A stretch of 64,000 bases of DNA, from NCBI GenBank assembly GCA_039105265.1, contig JAPFFF010000024.1:1162919-1226918 (forward strand). Direction: 5' to 3'. The stretch comes from Tritrichomonas musculus (taxonomy: Eukaryota > Parabasalia > Tritrichomonadida > Tritrichomonadidae). Position 1 is the first letter of the stretch, and the number at the start of each line of letters is the position of its first letter. Of the stretch, positions 43,650-56,400 are shown one piece after another. Under the pieces are notes generated by a model, which saw only the letters and a list, made by a program, of their open reading frames with translations, had not been told where the DNA came from and searched no databases. The translations under genes were made by a program, and so were the position numbers.

Positions 43650-44222
43650 AAAAAAGCACGAAATAAGGTCAAAATAAAAAAGTGTATAAATCAAACTTAT
43701 AAGTTTGATTAATTTCTTTGTATTGTTATTATTAATGACTTTAACTGATGATTTGTATTTGAATCATTGAATCCGATTTATTTTTCTTTCGTCATAAATA
43801 AATTTTGTGAGCAAAATCATACTGGTTTCTCTTTCTCATTTTGAGTAGTTATCATTAATTTTGAAAATGAAAATGAAATTTTGGGTTTCAGACTTCGGTG
43901 TCCGTAAAATAAGCTATTTTTAATAGTTTTCCAAATAAAAAATAGATAATAAGTCTAGATTTAATAATCACCCTTCATATAAAGATTAAACTAAACTAAA
44001 GCTTTTTTCTTTCAAATTTATCGGCTTCTTAAATTATCTCTCAAATTTTTAAATACTATCACAATTTCTATTATAATTTTTAAATTAAAATATCATCACA
44101 AACTTTTATTATTATATGTATAATTATACATATAATAATTTATTTGGCATTGAATAATTTTCCTGAATTTTTTCTGATAAGTAAAAAAAGATTATTACAT
44201 TCATTTTCGCCAAGTATTGATT
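43650..44222. other. AT-rich intergenic region, no gene seen
   Basis: Stop-rich AT-rich DNA downstream of the broken tail; nothing recognised. Confidence 0.4.
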
Positions 44223-44305
44223 TAAGGGCAAAGTTGGTACTTCTACATTGGTTTATGGGCAATAGTCTATTTGCTTAAAAAGATCAAGAGCCAACTTTTC
44301 CCTTA
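44223..44305. repeat. 15-bp inverted repeat around a 53-bp loop
   Basis: TAAGGGCAAAGTTGG at 44223-44237 pairs with CCAACTTTTCCCTTA at 44291-44305 with one mismatch. The pair is more GC-rich than its surroundings. It could be a miniature transposon relic or a structured RNA; no further evidence. Confidence 0.5.
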
Positions 44306-44879
44306 ATAGGATTCCAAGATTCTCTTTATGTGTTAATATCACAAAATGATCACTTTATGCACATCTATTGAATGTCTTAAAATTTTTAATAAAACGGTTA
44401 TATTTATTGAGATTTTTGTTCACTAATGCAATTATTTATATTTCTCTTCCAGCATATTACATGTGGTTATTTACATATTTGATATAATCATATGCTTTCC
44501 ATCTCCCAAGAGATTTAATAATACAATTTGAAACACTACTTAACCTACAAATATTGTCACCTACCTTCTAAATGAATGTCGATTGTAGTTCTTTTAATTT
44601 GAGATTTGCAAAAATACACAGAATTGTGATGTCATTAGATCAAAAAAGCATAGTGTTAATGAATGAGTGTTGTGCCAATAGAAAATAAAGCTAATAACAT
44701 CATTTGATTATTTATCTCTTTTGATTCTAACTAAACAAAATGAATTTATATCAAAGCAGAAAACAAAAAAAAAAGTATTTGATCAAATTCAAATTAATTC
44801 TTTATCAGCAGAGATGAATATGCTAAAATATTCAGTTTAATCAATTCTTTGACATACATGGTATTGCATCATCCTTATG

Positions 44880-45290
44880 TATGTTTACTTTTTATTCTAT
44901 TTGTATCTTGAAAGCCACAACCTAAATGATTTAACTTTTCTAATATATTATTTTTGCGATAGGATGCATTTAAAACTTTTACTTTTAGAAGAAATTAGTT
45001 TTTAAAGCACGAACATCAGGTTCTTCTCCTGAAAGAACTCATTATTGTTTATAATCATAATAAAGATAAAACCAAGATTCATCTCCTGTTAAAAAATATC
45101 CCAAATCTGGTCTCTTGCCTTCTCCATGATTCTGAGAAAGTCACTCGATTTAGTTTTTGCAAATCACCCGGCAGGTGTGAAAACTACTTCAACTGCTTTG
45201 ATACATAACCCAAATAATTTAATAAACAGTACTTTTTGGAATACAGTATCAAAGCAATACTTTTTGGAATACCTTTTTTCTTGGCTGAAA
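44880..45290 (-). mobile_element. Degenerate Tc1/mariner transposase
   Basis: On the minus strand, interrupted frames give FLTGDESWFYLYYDYK, the region of the second catalytic Asp of mariner transposases (TGDESW). It is followed by GEEPDVRALKTNFF-like sequence and preceded by helical sequence. Several stops and frame changes lie within it and no intact ends were found, so it is an old, inactive DNA transposon copy. Short plus- and minus-strand frames at 45126-45366 are by-products. Confidence 0.6.
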
Positions 45291-47140
45291 AATAAAAAAA
45301 TACTATGATTTTTACTAAAGAAAATTTAGTTTTAGAATGTTGTAAAAGGCCCAGCACATAATTCAATAAAAGTCTATAGTTATATGCATTTCTTTACATT
45401 GCAAATATTCTTCATTTGCTAAGGACTATTTAGCAAGCTATCAAAAACCTTTCTCTCCTATATAAAAGCTAATTTTTTTTATTTTTATTTTAACTATACA
45501 ATATATATTTTATATTAAATATGCCATCTATTTTATTTAATTAAATAATATTATTTCAGAGTAGTTGCAACAAATTCAAAACATGATCGTATTTTTTTTG
45601 AAGTGTGATATGAAAATTCTATTTTTTAATAAAATTTTTATCAGTTGTATTTATTATTTCGGAAAGCAAATAATAAAATATATGTTGCAATGAGTTGTTT
45701 ATTGATATTTAATGTAGTGCATGCTAAATAATTATAAATTGTAAACTTTTTTGTTGGTTATTAGTATTTTTTTTAATTAAAAGCAAGGTTCCAATGAAAG
45801 GATCCTTTTTATAATAGACTGAAAAATAGTTTAATATATGTAAAAATGATTAATCATGATATTAATTCAAATTTTATAGATAATTATAATATGAATTATT
45901 TTTGGATTTCTTTAGGTTTAAAGCTGGATTCATGAAATAGTTAAGAACTTGCAGATTCACTAGGTTGGAAATCTTTCATTTAATAATTCAAATCCAATTC
46001 AAAAAGATAATTAAAAAGAAAGAATTCTATGTTTTGTTTTGTTACAAAATTTTACACATTTTTTCATGAATAAAATTAAAATTATGCTTAACGCGACCAA
46101 GGAATTATTCTCATATATTTGATATTTATTTATTTATAATTAATTTTATATTTTTACCAAATAAAGGATGACCGCATGCACATTTTTAGCATCGTGAATT
46201 TATACATTTTTCCCAGGAATTTTAAACTTTTATTTAAAAAGTGCAAACGCTCAAAATAATGTTTTACATTATATTATTATAAAATCATAAAACCTTCTTA
46301 CCAATGAGAAAAATCAATTTGACAGTCCACTTTTTGAGAGGGCGTGACCAAGAAATTTCGTTGCAGTTACTCTATTATTTCTTAAGATAAAAATATTTTA
46401 TATTTATTCAGAAACTGATTTAAAAAGTTAAATTGTCTTTATTATATTCAAAATATATTCAGTTTTTCTACCACCATTCAAAATAATAAAATAACAAAAA
46501 TTGTGATACGAAAATATAAAATGATATTATTTAAAGATATTTAAGGAATTTTTTAAATTTTATAATTATATATATCATTATTTATATTTATTTTTCAATT
46601 TTTATTGGAATATAACAAATTTGTTCTATATATATACTATCTTCAAAAAGTTTTATTAACATTTATAACAATAATAATTTGTTATGTTTTATCTTAATAA
46701 ATATTCAAAATTTTCTTAATTAAAAAAATAATATAAAATAAAATATTTATTATACATTTATATATTTAATTAATATTGCTAATTATACTTTTTAAATTAA
46801 TACAAAATGCTAAAAAAGTAAGAAATAGATATCTTTGTTGAGATTTCTTTGTTAACATATTTTATTTTATTTATTATTTAGATTAAATAGTACAAACAAA
46901 ATCATCAACACCCAAAACAAGTATAATAAACTTTTGTACGTTTAAACCATTTCAAATAAAAACTTTTTAAATAATATATCAAAAATTTATCATTTATCAT
47001 TTTTAAAAAATATAACAGATTCATAAAAAAAGGTATAATGAAAATCAAACTACATTTCCTATTGAAATTTAGATTTATAATTTTCAGAAATATTGAGAAT
47101 ATCAAACTTTTTGTATACTTATGAATACATAATCATTCAT
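45291..47140. other. AT-rich intergenic region, no gene seen
   Basis: About 1.85 kb of AT-rich, stop-rich DNA upstream of the adenylate cyclase. It contains a 12-bp palindrome AAAGGATCCTTT near 45797. A patch GACCAAGGAATT near 46098 resembles GACCAAGAAATT near 46347. No supported gene. Confidence 0.4.
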
Positions 47141-47145
47141 AATTT

Positions 47146-47150
47146 TCATT
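47146..47150 (+). promoter_or_regulatory. Inr candidate for the adenylate cyclase gene
   Basis: TCATT with putative +1 A at 47148, 18 nt before the ATG at 47166. Confidence 0.5.
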
Positions 47151-47165
47151 AGAGAAAAATCCAGA

Positions 47166-50100
47166 ATGGATCAATCAATTACACGATCCGTTCTTGATGG
47201 AGTAGCCACCGGTACAAGAAGTCTTTTAATTCAAGGCAAATATTCTCGCATTGACATTTTATTCCCATTATTTGATCAGATGGCCCAATTAACAAAAATT
47301 CCATCATCTGTATCACCAATTTTCGGATTTTATTACGCTCTTCAAACTATTTTTTCCTGTTTCTGGCCCAACACTATTTATTGGTCAGAACGCTCTTCCG
47401 ATATTTCGACAATATCAATCCTATCGCAAGTATTTTGGTTTTTAGATATTACCCCATCGAAGATCAATTTTTTAGTCGTGTTTTTTATTCTTTTAGTGTT
47501 AACTATATTATTAATTATTTATTTTATAGGCGTTCTTTGGTTTTATCAACGTAATTTACGATTCCGGACATGGTCTTTATACACAACTCGTTATATCATT
47601 GAATGTTTTATTCCAATTTTGCTTTATCCATCGGCTTCCCTATTTGGCTCTGCGATATATATTTTAATATACGAAGAAAATCGGATATACTGGATATATG
47701 CCATTTTAAGTCTACTAATATTAATTACAATTACCAGTACTTATTATATTGGCCATGCCACCTTGTCCCATTCATGTTGCATATCAATCACGATATTTTC
47801 ATCTTTTGATGTTTTTGTCAGTTTTTCCTTTTACACGATAAATATGGTTACCATTATTTTATCTTACATGTTTTACGAGTTTCCGCATTACAGTGTCAAT
47901 GTTTTTCAAGGTGTTCGAATTATCCTCTTAATTTTACTCTGTATCCACTTTTTCAAAACATTTCCATTTCACCATCGAGTCACCAATATTTTCCACTTAT
48001 CAATTCTGTTGATAGAATTACTTGGTGATTTCGTATCATTCATTTCTTTCCTTTCAAATAAGCCCAATGTTTTGATAAACATCATTTCGACGTTAGTTTT
48101 TATCGTTGCAATTCCTATCGTCCTTTCATTTGTCATTAAATTCATATTCAAAAAAATTGTGAATGACTTGTCACCTGATGAGGATGTTGATTTGAAGACG
48201 GACAGCAATTGTAAAGAATACTTCGATGGACTTGGATTGAGTAACAAAGACAAGTCAATTTTGTATTTACATGTCGGTTTTACTCAAATGGCTCCACTTT
48301 TTCTGAACTGGACGTTACCGAAATACATGTATGTAAAGAATCATACAAAGCGTGTTACAGCATCTGTTATCCAAATCGTCTCTTTCTTCCCATCAGAGAA
48401 AGATTTCTTGAACCAATTGTTCGCCTATCTTTCTTCGAAGCCAGAGTTGTCATTTGCGCATCGTTTTCTTGTCTATCAGACTTATCGTATCAAATCACTT
48501 AGACAGTCATCGTCATCATCAGATGCAAATGATCGTCTTGCAAAGTTGAGGAGCCAAAGTAATCAATGCTTGATGAACACTTTGACCTTTTGGAATGCTC
48601 ATGAACCTTCTCTTGCAATTTTCGAGTCTCTTTCGCAAGAACAAAGAAGAATTAATTCACTTTGGGTAGAAGCCATTCGTGACTTTCCGAACTCACCGAA
48701 ACTTTATGATGAATGTGCAACGTTCCTTATTGAATGTATGTGCGAATTCAGAGTTGCAATCACAATGAAAAAGAAATGCGAGTTGATTGAAACTGGTTCA
48801 AGTTTTGCCGTTGATGCTTCCTTTAGATCAATGGTATGGAGCTATCCAGCCTATGTAAAGCAAGGTATTTTAGATGTTAAAGGAGCAGTTTTAGAGAGAC
48901 ACCATTCATCTGTCCAAAACACTGAATTAATCATGAATTCAACTGATTCCTTAGATGTTGATTCAAGTGTTGAATTTGAAGAAAATATTGGCAAAAATAT
49001 TTTGAATAAATCAAAATTGAGACTTGCTTTTGATTCCGCTCTTAAGACGAAAACGCATTCATCATTCTCTGCTATTACGATAATATCAATCATTACTCTT
49101 GTTATTAGTGTTACTATTTATTTCTTCCTTTGTTTTTACATTCGTGATGCTTTTTCGATCCGAAAAGATTGTGTTAAATACATCAACTATTTGGGCATGA
49201 GTCACTTTCACACACGTCTTGCAAGCTTTGCTATTATTACACGATTCATTGAGAGCGATAATAGAATTGCTGGCATTGCAGAAATTGAAAGTTCAGTGAA
49301 ATCTGACGGTACTTCACCTAATTACATTCAATTCACTCATAATCAAGAAACTGCATTACGAGAATCATCAATTGCTCGTGAATATTTCTCTGATATGATA
49401 TTGCTACTTGATGATTTAGTATCTAAATCAAACATGGGTGATCATGAAGTTGAATTAATGACAAACATGATTGATCGTTCTGTTCCGTTTTATCAATGCT
49501 CAAATCGTTCAATTAATAAGCCAATTAACATGAATTTTCACAGCGTTCTGTCTTATTGTTATTTCATATTTAGTTATTTGCTGTCAAAAGATGCATCAAT
49601 TGACTATTACAACAATGATTTATTCTGCGAGGCTGTTCATAATCAAATTTCTCTTTTTTCAAAGATTGATTCTATTTACAAAAGTTTCATCAGTTACGCT
49701 GATGAAAAGAATGTTCAACTTCAAAACATGAACAAGATTTTCTCAATCATCTTTCCTTTAATAATGTTCATTATATCATTCATTCCATTGCTCATTTGTG
49801 CACTTGCTTATGTGAAACACGTGAATAAAATAACATCTGTTCTTTTGTCATTTGATAAAAATATCAAAAATGAAATTTTAACCCAAATTAGAAAAGATGT
49901 GCAAATTGATATTAACACAATTAATGAACCACATGTTGGTATTCCAATGATCACACCAATCACCATTTTATGCTTCATTTTTGCACTACTTACAACTATG
50001 ATTTGTTTTGGAATGACCAAGTTTTCAAACAATAATTGTGACTATATTAATAAGTTGAATGTTTGGACATATCATGCAGTTATTCGACTTATTTCATCTG

Positions 50101-51818
50101 TAGATTTATTGATACAAGTTTATCATACACTTGCATTAAATGAAACAAACTCAAGCTATTTCTTCACTCGTCCACAAGCAATTCAACTTGTTAATAATTC
50201 ATTTAGAAGACTTGTTGAAGCTAACAAAAACTTGTTAAGAGGAGATTCATCAAATCCAGCCATTTTTGAAGTTGATTCACGACTTGATGATTTAAATTAT
50301 AATGAACTTTGTCAACTTGTTGGTCCAACGACCAATTTTCATGATGCTTATAAATGTTCATCATGTGATAAACTTGTTGCTTCATTGAATGATTTATTAC
50401 AGCCAATTATTTTGTTCCCAGAAGAAACAAGTGAAGCATCCGATTTATTTGAAATTACGCAAATGTTTCATATTTTGAATTCGCATTTTTGGTATCGTTG
50501 TGTTGAAACTATTGAAAGATTGACTGAACTTGCTGATGCTTCCAATTCAGAGACAACTAACATGATGTATGTCTTCTTAGTGTTTGGAATTGTTTGTTCT
50601 TTCTTAGTCTTTATTGGAGGATTTATTTTGAAATCAACAGCAACGATGTCATATCGCGCACTTTTAGGAGAGATGAAAAGAATTCCACCACATTTAATGA
50701 TAGCTAACAAAGATCTCAAAAACTTCCTTCTAAATAAAGATGAAGAAAAAGATACAATTACATCTGATTCACGAAGTGTTCTTCATAATTCATCGGATGC
50801 AATGATGTGTGTTAATTTAACCGGCGTTGTTGAAATGGTCAATCCAGCAGTAACAGCGACACTCGGCTTTACACCAGAACAAGTTCTTGGACAGCCGATC
50901 ATGTCATTTTTCCATCCTGATGATGCCAACAAGATCATTGATGAAATGCAAATCATCGTTGAAGGTCAAAATGGAACTGTTTATGAAGATCACATGCAAT
51001 GCATCACTGATAATTCAACTCTTCTTCCTGTTGCTACAACGTTGTTAGGAATGCAACTTGAAGATGGTGTTTCAACGCAATCATTCGTGATCATTCTTCG
51101 TAATGAAAGCGAATTGATTAAAAGACAACAAGATGCAGAAGAAGCAAAATCTAAAAGTGAAAACTTACTTCTTCATATTCTTCCTGAAAAAGTTATCATG
51201 ATGATTAATCAAGGCGAAAAAGATATCTGTTTCACTGTCCCTAATACTACTATTTGTTATTTGGATGTTGTTAAATTTAGTGAATATTCGAAGACTTTAC
51301 AACCTCATCAAATTCTTGGTTCACTTTCTTGTCTCTTCTCTTCTTTCGATAACCTTCTTTATTCTTATCCTTTGATCATTAAAATCAAGCTCATTGGCGA
51401 CATTTACATGGCTGCTGCTGGTCTCTTTACCGACGGTGATAAAGCTATCGAGCATGCAAATCAAACAGTGAAGTTCGGTCTGGAAGCTTTGATGACTCTT
51501 GATGACGTAAACGTGAAATTGGACGCATCTTTACAAGTTAGATGCGGTATCAATACTGGCGGTCCAATCATTGCTGGCGTTTTGGGTACCGATAAACCCG
51601 TGTTCGATATCATCGGTGATACAATTAACGTGGCTGCTAGACTTCAAACTACAGATATTCCTGGAAATATACAGACTACTCAAAATACAGTCGATTTGTT
51701 GGATAGAAGCGAATTTAATATTCAGCCTCGTGGCGAAGTCTTCTTAAAAGGTAAGGGAAAGGTGATGACTTATTTGATTTCTAATGATTTGATTCAACAT
51801 CCTCAACCTCCTGAATGA
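47166..51818 (+). CDS. Multi-membrane adenylate cyclase with TmcB-like region and PAS domain
   Basis: 1,550 residues. About seven hydrophobic segments lie in residues 90-350, followed by a soluble helical region (about 390-560) like the TPR-type repeats of TmcB-related proteins. Four more membrane spans fall between about 635 and 1170 (for example TIISIITLVISVTIYFFL), then a PAS domain (about 1200-1315, SDAMMCVNLTGVVEMVNPAV) and a class III cyclase domain (about 1355-1540). Metal-binding Asp1367 (YLDVVKF) and Asp1412 (KLIGDIYMA) are present. Lys1408 and Asp1481 (VFDIIGD) are the pair that selects ATP, and Asn1488 and Arg1492 stabilise the transition state, so it should make cAMP. This architecture is a large trichomonad family. 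The PAS domain and extracellular loops suggest sensing; the signal is unknown. Confidence 0.9.
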   Translation: MDQSITRSVLDGVATGTRSLLIQGKYSRIDILFPLFDQMAQLTKIPSSVSPIFGFYYALQTIFSCFWPNTIYWSERSSDISTISILSQVFWFLDITPSKINFLVVFFILLVLTILLIIYFIGVLWFYQRNLRFRTWSLYTTRYIIECFIPILLYPSASLFGSAIYILIYEENRIYWIYAILSLLILITITSTYYIGHATLSHSCCISITIFSSFDVFVSFSFYTINMVTIILSYMFYEFPHYSVNVFQGVRIILLILLCIHFFKTFPFHHRVTNIFHLSILLIELLGDFVSFISFLSNKPNVLINIISTLVFIVAIPIVLSFVIKFIFKKIVNDLSPDEDVDLKTDSNCKEYFDGLGLSNKDKSILYLHVGFTQMAPLFLNWTLPKYMYVKNHTKRVTASVIQIVSFFPSEKDFLNQLFAYLSSKPELSFAHRFLVYQTYRIKSLRQSSSSSDANDRLAKLRSQSNQCLMNTLTFWNAHEPSLAIFESLSQEQRRINSLWVEAIRDFPNSPKLYDECATFLIECMCEFRVAITMKKKCELIETGSSFAVDASFRSMVWSYPAYVKQGILDVKGAVLERHHSSVQNTELIMNSTDSLDVDSSVEFEENIGKNILNKSKLRLAFDSALKTKTHSSFSAITIISIITLVISVTIYFFLCFYIRDAFSIRKDCVKYINYLGMSHFHTRLASFAIITRFIESDNRIAGIAEIESSVKSDGTSPNYIQFTHNQETALRESSIAREYFSDMILLLDDLVSKSNMGDHEVELMTNMIDRSVPFYQCSNRSINKPINMNFHSVLSYCYFIFSYLLSKDASIDYYNNDLFCEAVHNQISLFSKIDSIYKSFISYADEKNVQLQNMNKIFSIIFPLIMFIISFIPLLICALAYVKHVNKITSVLLSFDKNIKNEILTQIRKDVQIDINTINEPHVGIPMITPITILCFIFALLTTMICFGMTKFSNNNCDYINKLNVWTYHAVIRLISSVDLLIQVYHTLALNETNSSYFFTRPQAIQLVNNSFRRLVEANKNLLRGDSSNPAIFEVDSRLDDLNYNELCQLVGPTTNFHDAYKCSSCDKLVASLNDLLQPIILFPEETSEASDLFEITQMFHILNSHFWYRCVETIERLTELADASNSETTNMMYVFLVFGIVCSFLVFIGGFILKSTATMSYRALLGEMKRIPPHLMIANKDLKNFLLNKDEEKDTITSDSRSVLHNSSDAMMCVNLTGVVEMVNPAVTATLGFTPEQVLGQPIMSFFHPDDANKIIDEMQIIVEGQNGTVYEDHMQCITDNSTLLPVATTLLGMQLEDGVSTQSFVIILRNESELIKRQQDAEEAKSKSENLLLHILPEKVIMMINQGEKDICFTVPNTTICYLDVVKFSEYSKTLQPHQILGSLSCLFSSFDNLLYSYPLIIKIKLIGDIYMAAAGLFTDGDKAIEHANQTVKFGLEALMTLDDVNVKLDASLQVRCGINTGGPIIAGVLGTDKPVFDIIGDTINVAARLQTTDIPGNIQTTQNTVDLLDRSEFNIQPRGEVFLKGKGKVMTYLISNDLIQHPQPPE

Positions 51819-52390
51819 TATTATTTTATTTTTATTTTTTTATTTTATTGTTCGTTTTGTAAGTTTATGAAGAAAAAAACTTATGGGATTTTTTAGTAAA
51901 TTTATTTTTTTTTTTAATTTTTTTTTTTACTCTTCTTTGCTTTAAATGAATGCTAAGATCAACTCTTCAAAAGTGAATTCTTTTTCTTTTTTAGGTTGTT
52001 TAACATAATTATGCTGATATGTTGCTATAATAAAGATTAATCTTATTTAATAAACAATATCTATCAAATTTTGAATTAAATAAGAATAATATCCAATTGA
52101 AGTTACTTTAACAGGAATCATAATAGATGAGAAACCAAGTTTGGTCCAAATCTGACTTTTAGTTTGATAAAGAAATCATAAATGCATGTTGTATAATAAT
52201 ATAATGAACTCTTCCCAAAAGATGCATTATAATGAACATATGATGCCATAAACAGCAAGGGATTTTAGATAACTCATTCGTTAAATTAAAATCGCAATTA
52301 TAAAATTTTCCATTTATTCCACTTTGAAATTTTTTTTTTTCCACACCTCCCTATGGTTTTCTTTTCTTTGAATTTTTTTAAAATTTTCCA
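51819..52390. other. AT-rich intergenic region, no gene seen
   Basis: T-rich stretches follow the cyclase stop codon, then ordinary AT-rich DNA up to the next initiator. Nothing recognised. Confidence 0.4.
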
Positions 52391-52393
52391 CTT

Positions 52394-52398
52394 TCATT
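52394..52398 (+). promoter_or_regulatory. Inr candidate that decides the start at 52410
   Basis: TCATT with putative +1 A at 52396, 14 nt before the ATG at 52410 and downstream of the earlier in-frame ATG at 52353, which would then be untranscribed. Confidence 0.45.
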
Positions 52399-52409
52399 TC
52401 ATAAAATTC

Positions 52410-52931
52410 ATGATATCAATCAGACGGAAGTGTTACCAAAGCCACAGAAATGTCTCTAAAAATGAAATACTAGCTGAAATGCTAAAAGATAAATTAAAAA
52501 AAGATAGATATTATATGCTAGAAATGCTAAAGCCTAATATTGATTTTTTGGAAAATTTAGGAATTACTGATCTTCAAAATTTTATAGAGTCTTTTAAAAA
52601 ACTGGGATATAAAACCGATAATATCAAAGATTTTATTAAAAATTTTCAATTATTTATTGCCACATCAAATGCCAAAAATAATTGGCAACCTAATAATTTG
52701 ATGAGAGAAAGAGAATTAACAAAAGCAAATTTTGGAGAAAAAAATATTATTATCAATAGGTTAGCAATACAATATCCAGATGAATTTCTTACTTTTTCAC
52801 GAAATTATACTTTTCACAAAAGCATTTCAACAGTTAGCCAAGAAAATTTTATACAGGAAATTGATTTTAAAATAAAGCAACTTCAAAATACTATAAAGAA
52901 TAAATCCAGCCCTTTGCCTTATGAAAAATGA
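52410..52931 (+). CDS. Hypothetical charged helical protein
   Basis: 173 residues from the ATG at 52410, chosen because an initiator-like TCATT lies 14 nt upstream and because the 19 extra residues of the longer frame (from 52353) are an unusual Phe/His-rich string. The protein is Lys/Asn-rich and helical, with segments such as ILAEMLKDKLKKDRYYML and NFIESFKKLGYKTDNIKDF, a repeated amphipathic pattern that could be a small helical-bundle domain. It has no signal peptide, membrane span or Cys. I do not recognise the family. It lies between the cyclase and the kinase-BspA gene, all on the plus strand. Confidence 0.5.
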   Translation: MISIRRKCYQSHRNVSKNEILAEMLKDKLKKDRYYMLEMLKPNIDFLENLGITDLQNFIESFKKLGYKTDNIKDFIKNFQLFIATSNAKNNWQPNNLMRERELTKANFGEKNIIINRLAIQYPDEFLTFSRNYTFHKSISTVSQENFIQEIDFKIKQLQNTIKNKSSPLPYEK

Positions 52932-53402
52932 AATTTGTATTCAAAATATATTTTTAATTCAATAGCAATATTTTATATTGATGAATCAAATTACATGACA
53001 AGAATCCAAAAGATCTTTATATTTATTTTTTATTTAATTTTATTAATTGAAAAAATGATGCAATTTACCAGAGTTCTATAAAAAAAAACATCATTTTTTG
53101 ATCAATTCTAACAAATATTTATTAGTTTATCCTAATTATTGAATCTTTTTTTTTTTTTTTTTTTTTTGATTTATACAATTAATATAAATAATGATCATTT
53201 TACTTAATAAAAATTAACATTTCATAAATTATATGGATATGACGTCCTAATCATTGCTTTTTTATTTCAATCCTTGATTCTTTCGTTTTTTATTTCAAAT
53301 TAATTGAATAAAAATTTAAGACATTTGAAAGAAAATCATTGTCGTTTTCTGAGGAGCCTTCGGTTTAACATTGAGAAGAAACACGTTAGTACATTTACTT
53401 TA

Positions 53403-56400
53403 ATGAAAAAAAGTAAAGGATGCCAACCAAGATATCAAAAATTCATGGTTGATATCAAAGATTTCACGATTCTTTCTCAAATTGAATCTGGCGGCTTCGG
53501 GTCAGTCTATTCTGTTCAATATAATAAAACAGGTGATCATTTAGCAGCAAAAATCATTAACACCCATAAAAACGAGTCCCAATACAAGCAAATGATCAAT
53601 CGAGAAATTGGAATTCTAATAAAATGCCAGCACCCAACGATAATACGTTTTATTGGATATTCAATGAAAGATTTCAACGATCTAAACAATGTTACCATCT
53701 TCATGGAACTTGCCCCAAATGGATCTCTAGCGGAGTTACTTCAGAAGGCCCAGAATGGCTTAGTGAAGGGCACATATGACAATACAAATCGGCAAATCAT
53801 TCTAATTGGAATTGCACGTGGCATGATGCATCTACACAAGAACCAAGTCATACATCGAGACTTAAAACCAGGAAACATTTTACTCGATGACAATCTATTC
53901 CCTTTGATTACCGATTTTGGTCTTTCAAAATTATATGAAAAAGGCAGAACTAACAGCCAATCACAACAATGCGGCACGTCAATGTACATGGCACCAGAAG
54001 TCATTGAAGGAACAAAGTACAATGGAAAGGCAGACGTTTATTCATTCGGAATCCTCATGTATGAAGTTGTGACAGATTGTGTTCCGTATCCACTTTTAGA
54101 AAAAGGTAAACTGTCACTTTTCCAATTCAATCAAAAAGTTGTCAATGAAAATTATCGTCCAAAATTTGATTTTCCAATCAAAAAGTCAATTCAAAAATTG
54201 ATTGAACGTTGCTGGTCCAAAAATCCAACTGAAAGACCAACTTTTGAAGAATTATTCAAAAAGTTGGCTTACAATATTGAAGATTCAGTTGGCGACGACA
54301 TTTACGTTTCTAAAGATCTTGACCCATCGAAAAATGATGATGAAGACAGCGACGACGAAGAAAACAAATATTATCTTGAAGGAGTCGATGTTGATGAAGT
54401 TGTTCTGTATGCTGATGATATTGATGAGGCTATAGCAGCACCACTTGATCTTGAATGCACCGCAAAAGAAACTAATGTTAAAGAACTAATTGAAAATGCA
54501 ATCAAGGCAATCAAAGATGAAAATGAATCCATGAAGAAACAGTTTGAAGAAGATATGAAAGCAATTGTTGATCCAATTAAGAAAGAGAACGAAGAGATGA
54601 AAAATCAAATTAGCCAAATTCAAACAGAAAATGAATCAATGAAGAAAAAGTATGAAGAAGATATCCAAGCAATTGTTGATCCAATTAAGAAAGAGAACGA
54701 AGAGATGAAAAGACTAATAGCTGAAATTCAAAAAGAGAACGAATCATTGAAGACTAAATATGGAGAAAAAGCAGTTATTCAACCATCTGACACAGCAACG
54801 ATTATACCTCCGACTGATGAAAATGTTATGAGTTCAATAGAGCATATAAAAAGGGAAAATGAAGAAATGAAAAACCAAATCAGCCAAATTCAAAATGAAA
54901 ATGTGTCCATGAAGAAAAAGCAAGAAGAAGATATAAAGACAATTCTTGACCCAATAAAGAAAGAGAATGAAGAGATGAAAACTCTGATCAACCAAATACA
55001 GATAGAAAACGAATCAATGAAGAAAAAGTATGAAGAAGAAATTAAAGCAATAGTTGAACCAATGAAGAAAGAGAATGAAGAAATCAAAAGCCAAATATCT
55101 CTAATCAAAAAGGAGAATGAAACACTGAGAAAGAAACTTGATGATCAACTTCAAAATCCAATTCAAAAAGAGAGCGATGAAACAAAATCAAAATCAAGAC
55201 ATCATGACAAAAGCTCAAAGAAGTCAGAAAAAGACACAAAGAAGAAGCTAAGCAAAGAAGATGAAGGATCAAGTTCTAAGTCAAAAACAAAGCGTGATGA
55301 TGATTCAAATATTAAAGTATCTGAAACAGAAACATCAATATCAAAAACAGATGAAAACACTGTTTCAATTCACAAATTCAACAAATTAAAATTGCAAGCA
55401 CAAAAACAAATTGTTGATAAGATTTTGTCTCAGCAATCAGCAAATGGCAACTTCTTTTTGATCAAAGTAAACAAGATTATGATTTACTTATTGCAATTTA
55501 AACAAACTGGAAACAATCAGTACTTCAAAATTATTTCAAAAGACAAAAATGACGTTTTGGAAGATAAAGAATATCAAATACTGTTCTTTCCTTCGACAAT
55601 TGAATATTTCATTCATAAAAAATCTTTTGATACATCAGATTTTGTTAACAATTTGTCTCAATTTGATAATATCTTGTTCCATTTGGAATATCCATCAAGA
55701 ATCTTCAAAGATGCCTATGATAAGATTGTTTCATTCCAGAACTCATTGCCAAAGACTCAGAAAGTTGTGAAAATACATGCTAGTCTATCATCTCTCTCAA
55801 AAAGTTCAAGTGGATTTGAAAAATATAATAGGATTGATTCAATTGAAATGAGCAATTCTATAAATGATCTCGGAAAACCAGAGGTTTTCAAAGCATGCAC
55901 ATCATTGACCAAAATTATAATTTCCACTTCTCTTACTTCAATTCTTCCATCCTCATTTAAAGGCTGCATGAATTTGGTGGAAATTTCTATTCCTTCTTCG
56001 GTATCCAAAATAGAAAAAAATGCTTTTGAAGGATGTTCTTCACTAAAGCAACTAGAACTTCCTTCTTCATTAAATGAATTAGGCGAATATGCATTTTCTG
56101 ATTGCACTTCATTAACATCGATCTCAATTCCTTATTCTGTAACCACGATAAATTGTTCTTCATTCAAAGGATGTACATCATTGAAGCAAATAACCATTCC
56201 TTCTTCAATATCTTCGATAAAATCATATGCTTTCAATAAGTGCAAATCGTTAACACAGATATCTATTCCATATTCAGTAACATCAATTGATGAGTATGTT
56301 TTTGGAGGATGCGCATCTTTGACACAAGTTACAATTCCATCTTCAGTAAGAACAATTAATGAATATGCTTTCAGTGGCTCGGGTTTAACACAAATAACAA

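Noticed and set aside
45126-45366. Two ~60-codon frames on opposite strands
   Set aside because: Both lie in or beside the degenerate mariner copy and do not match the transposase frame.
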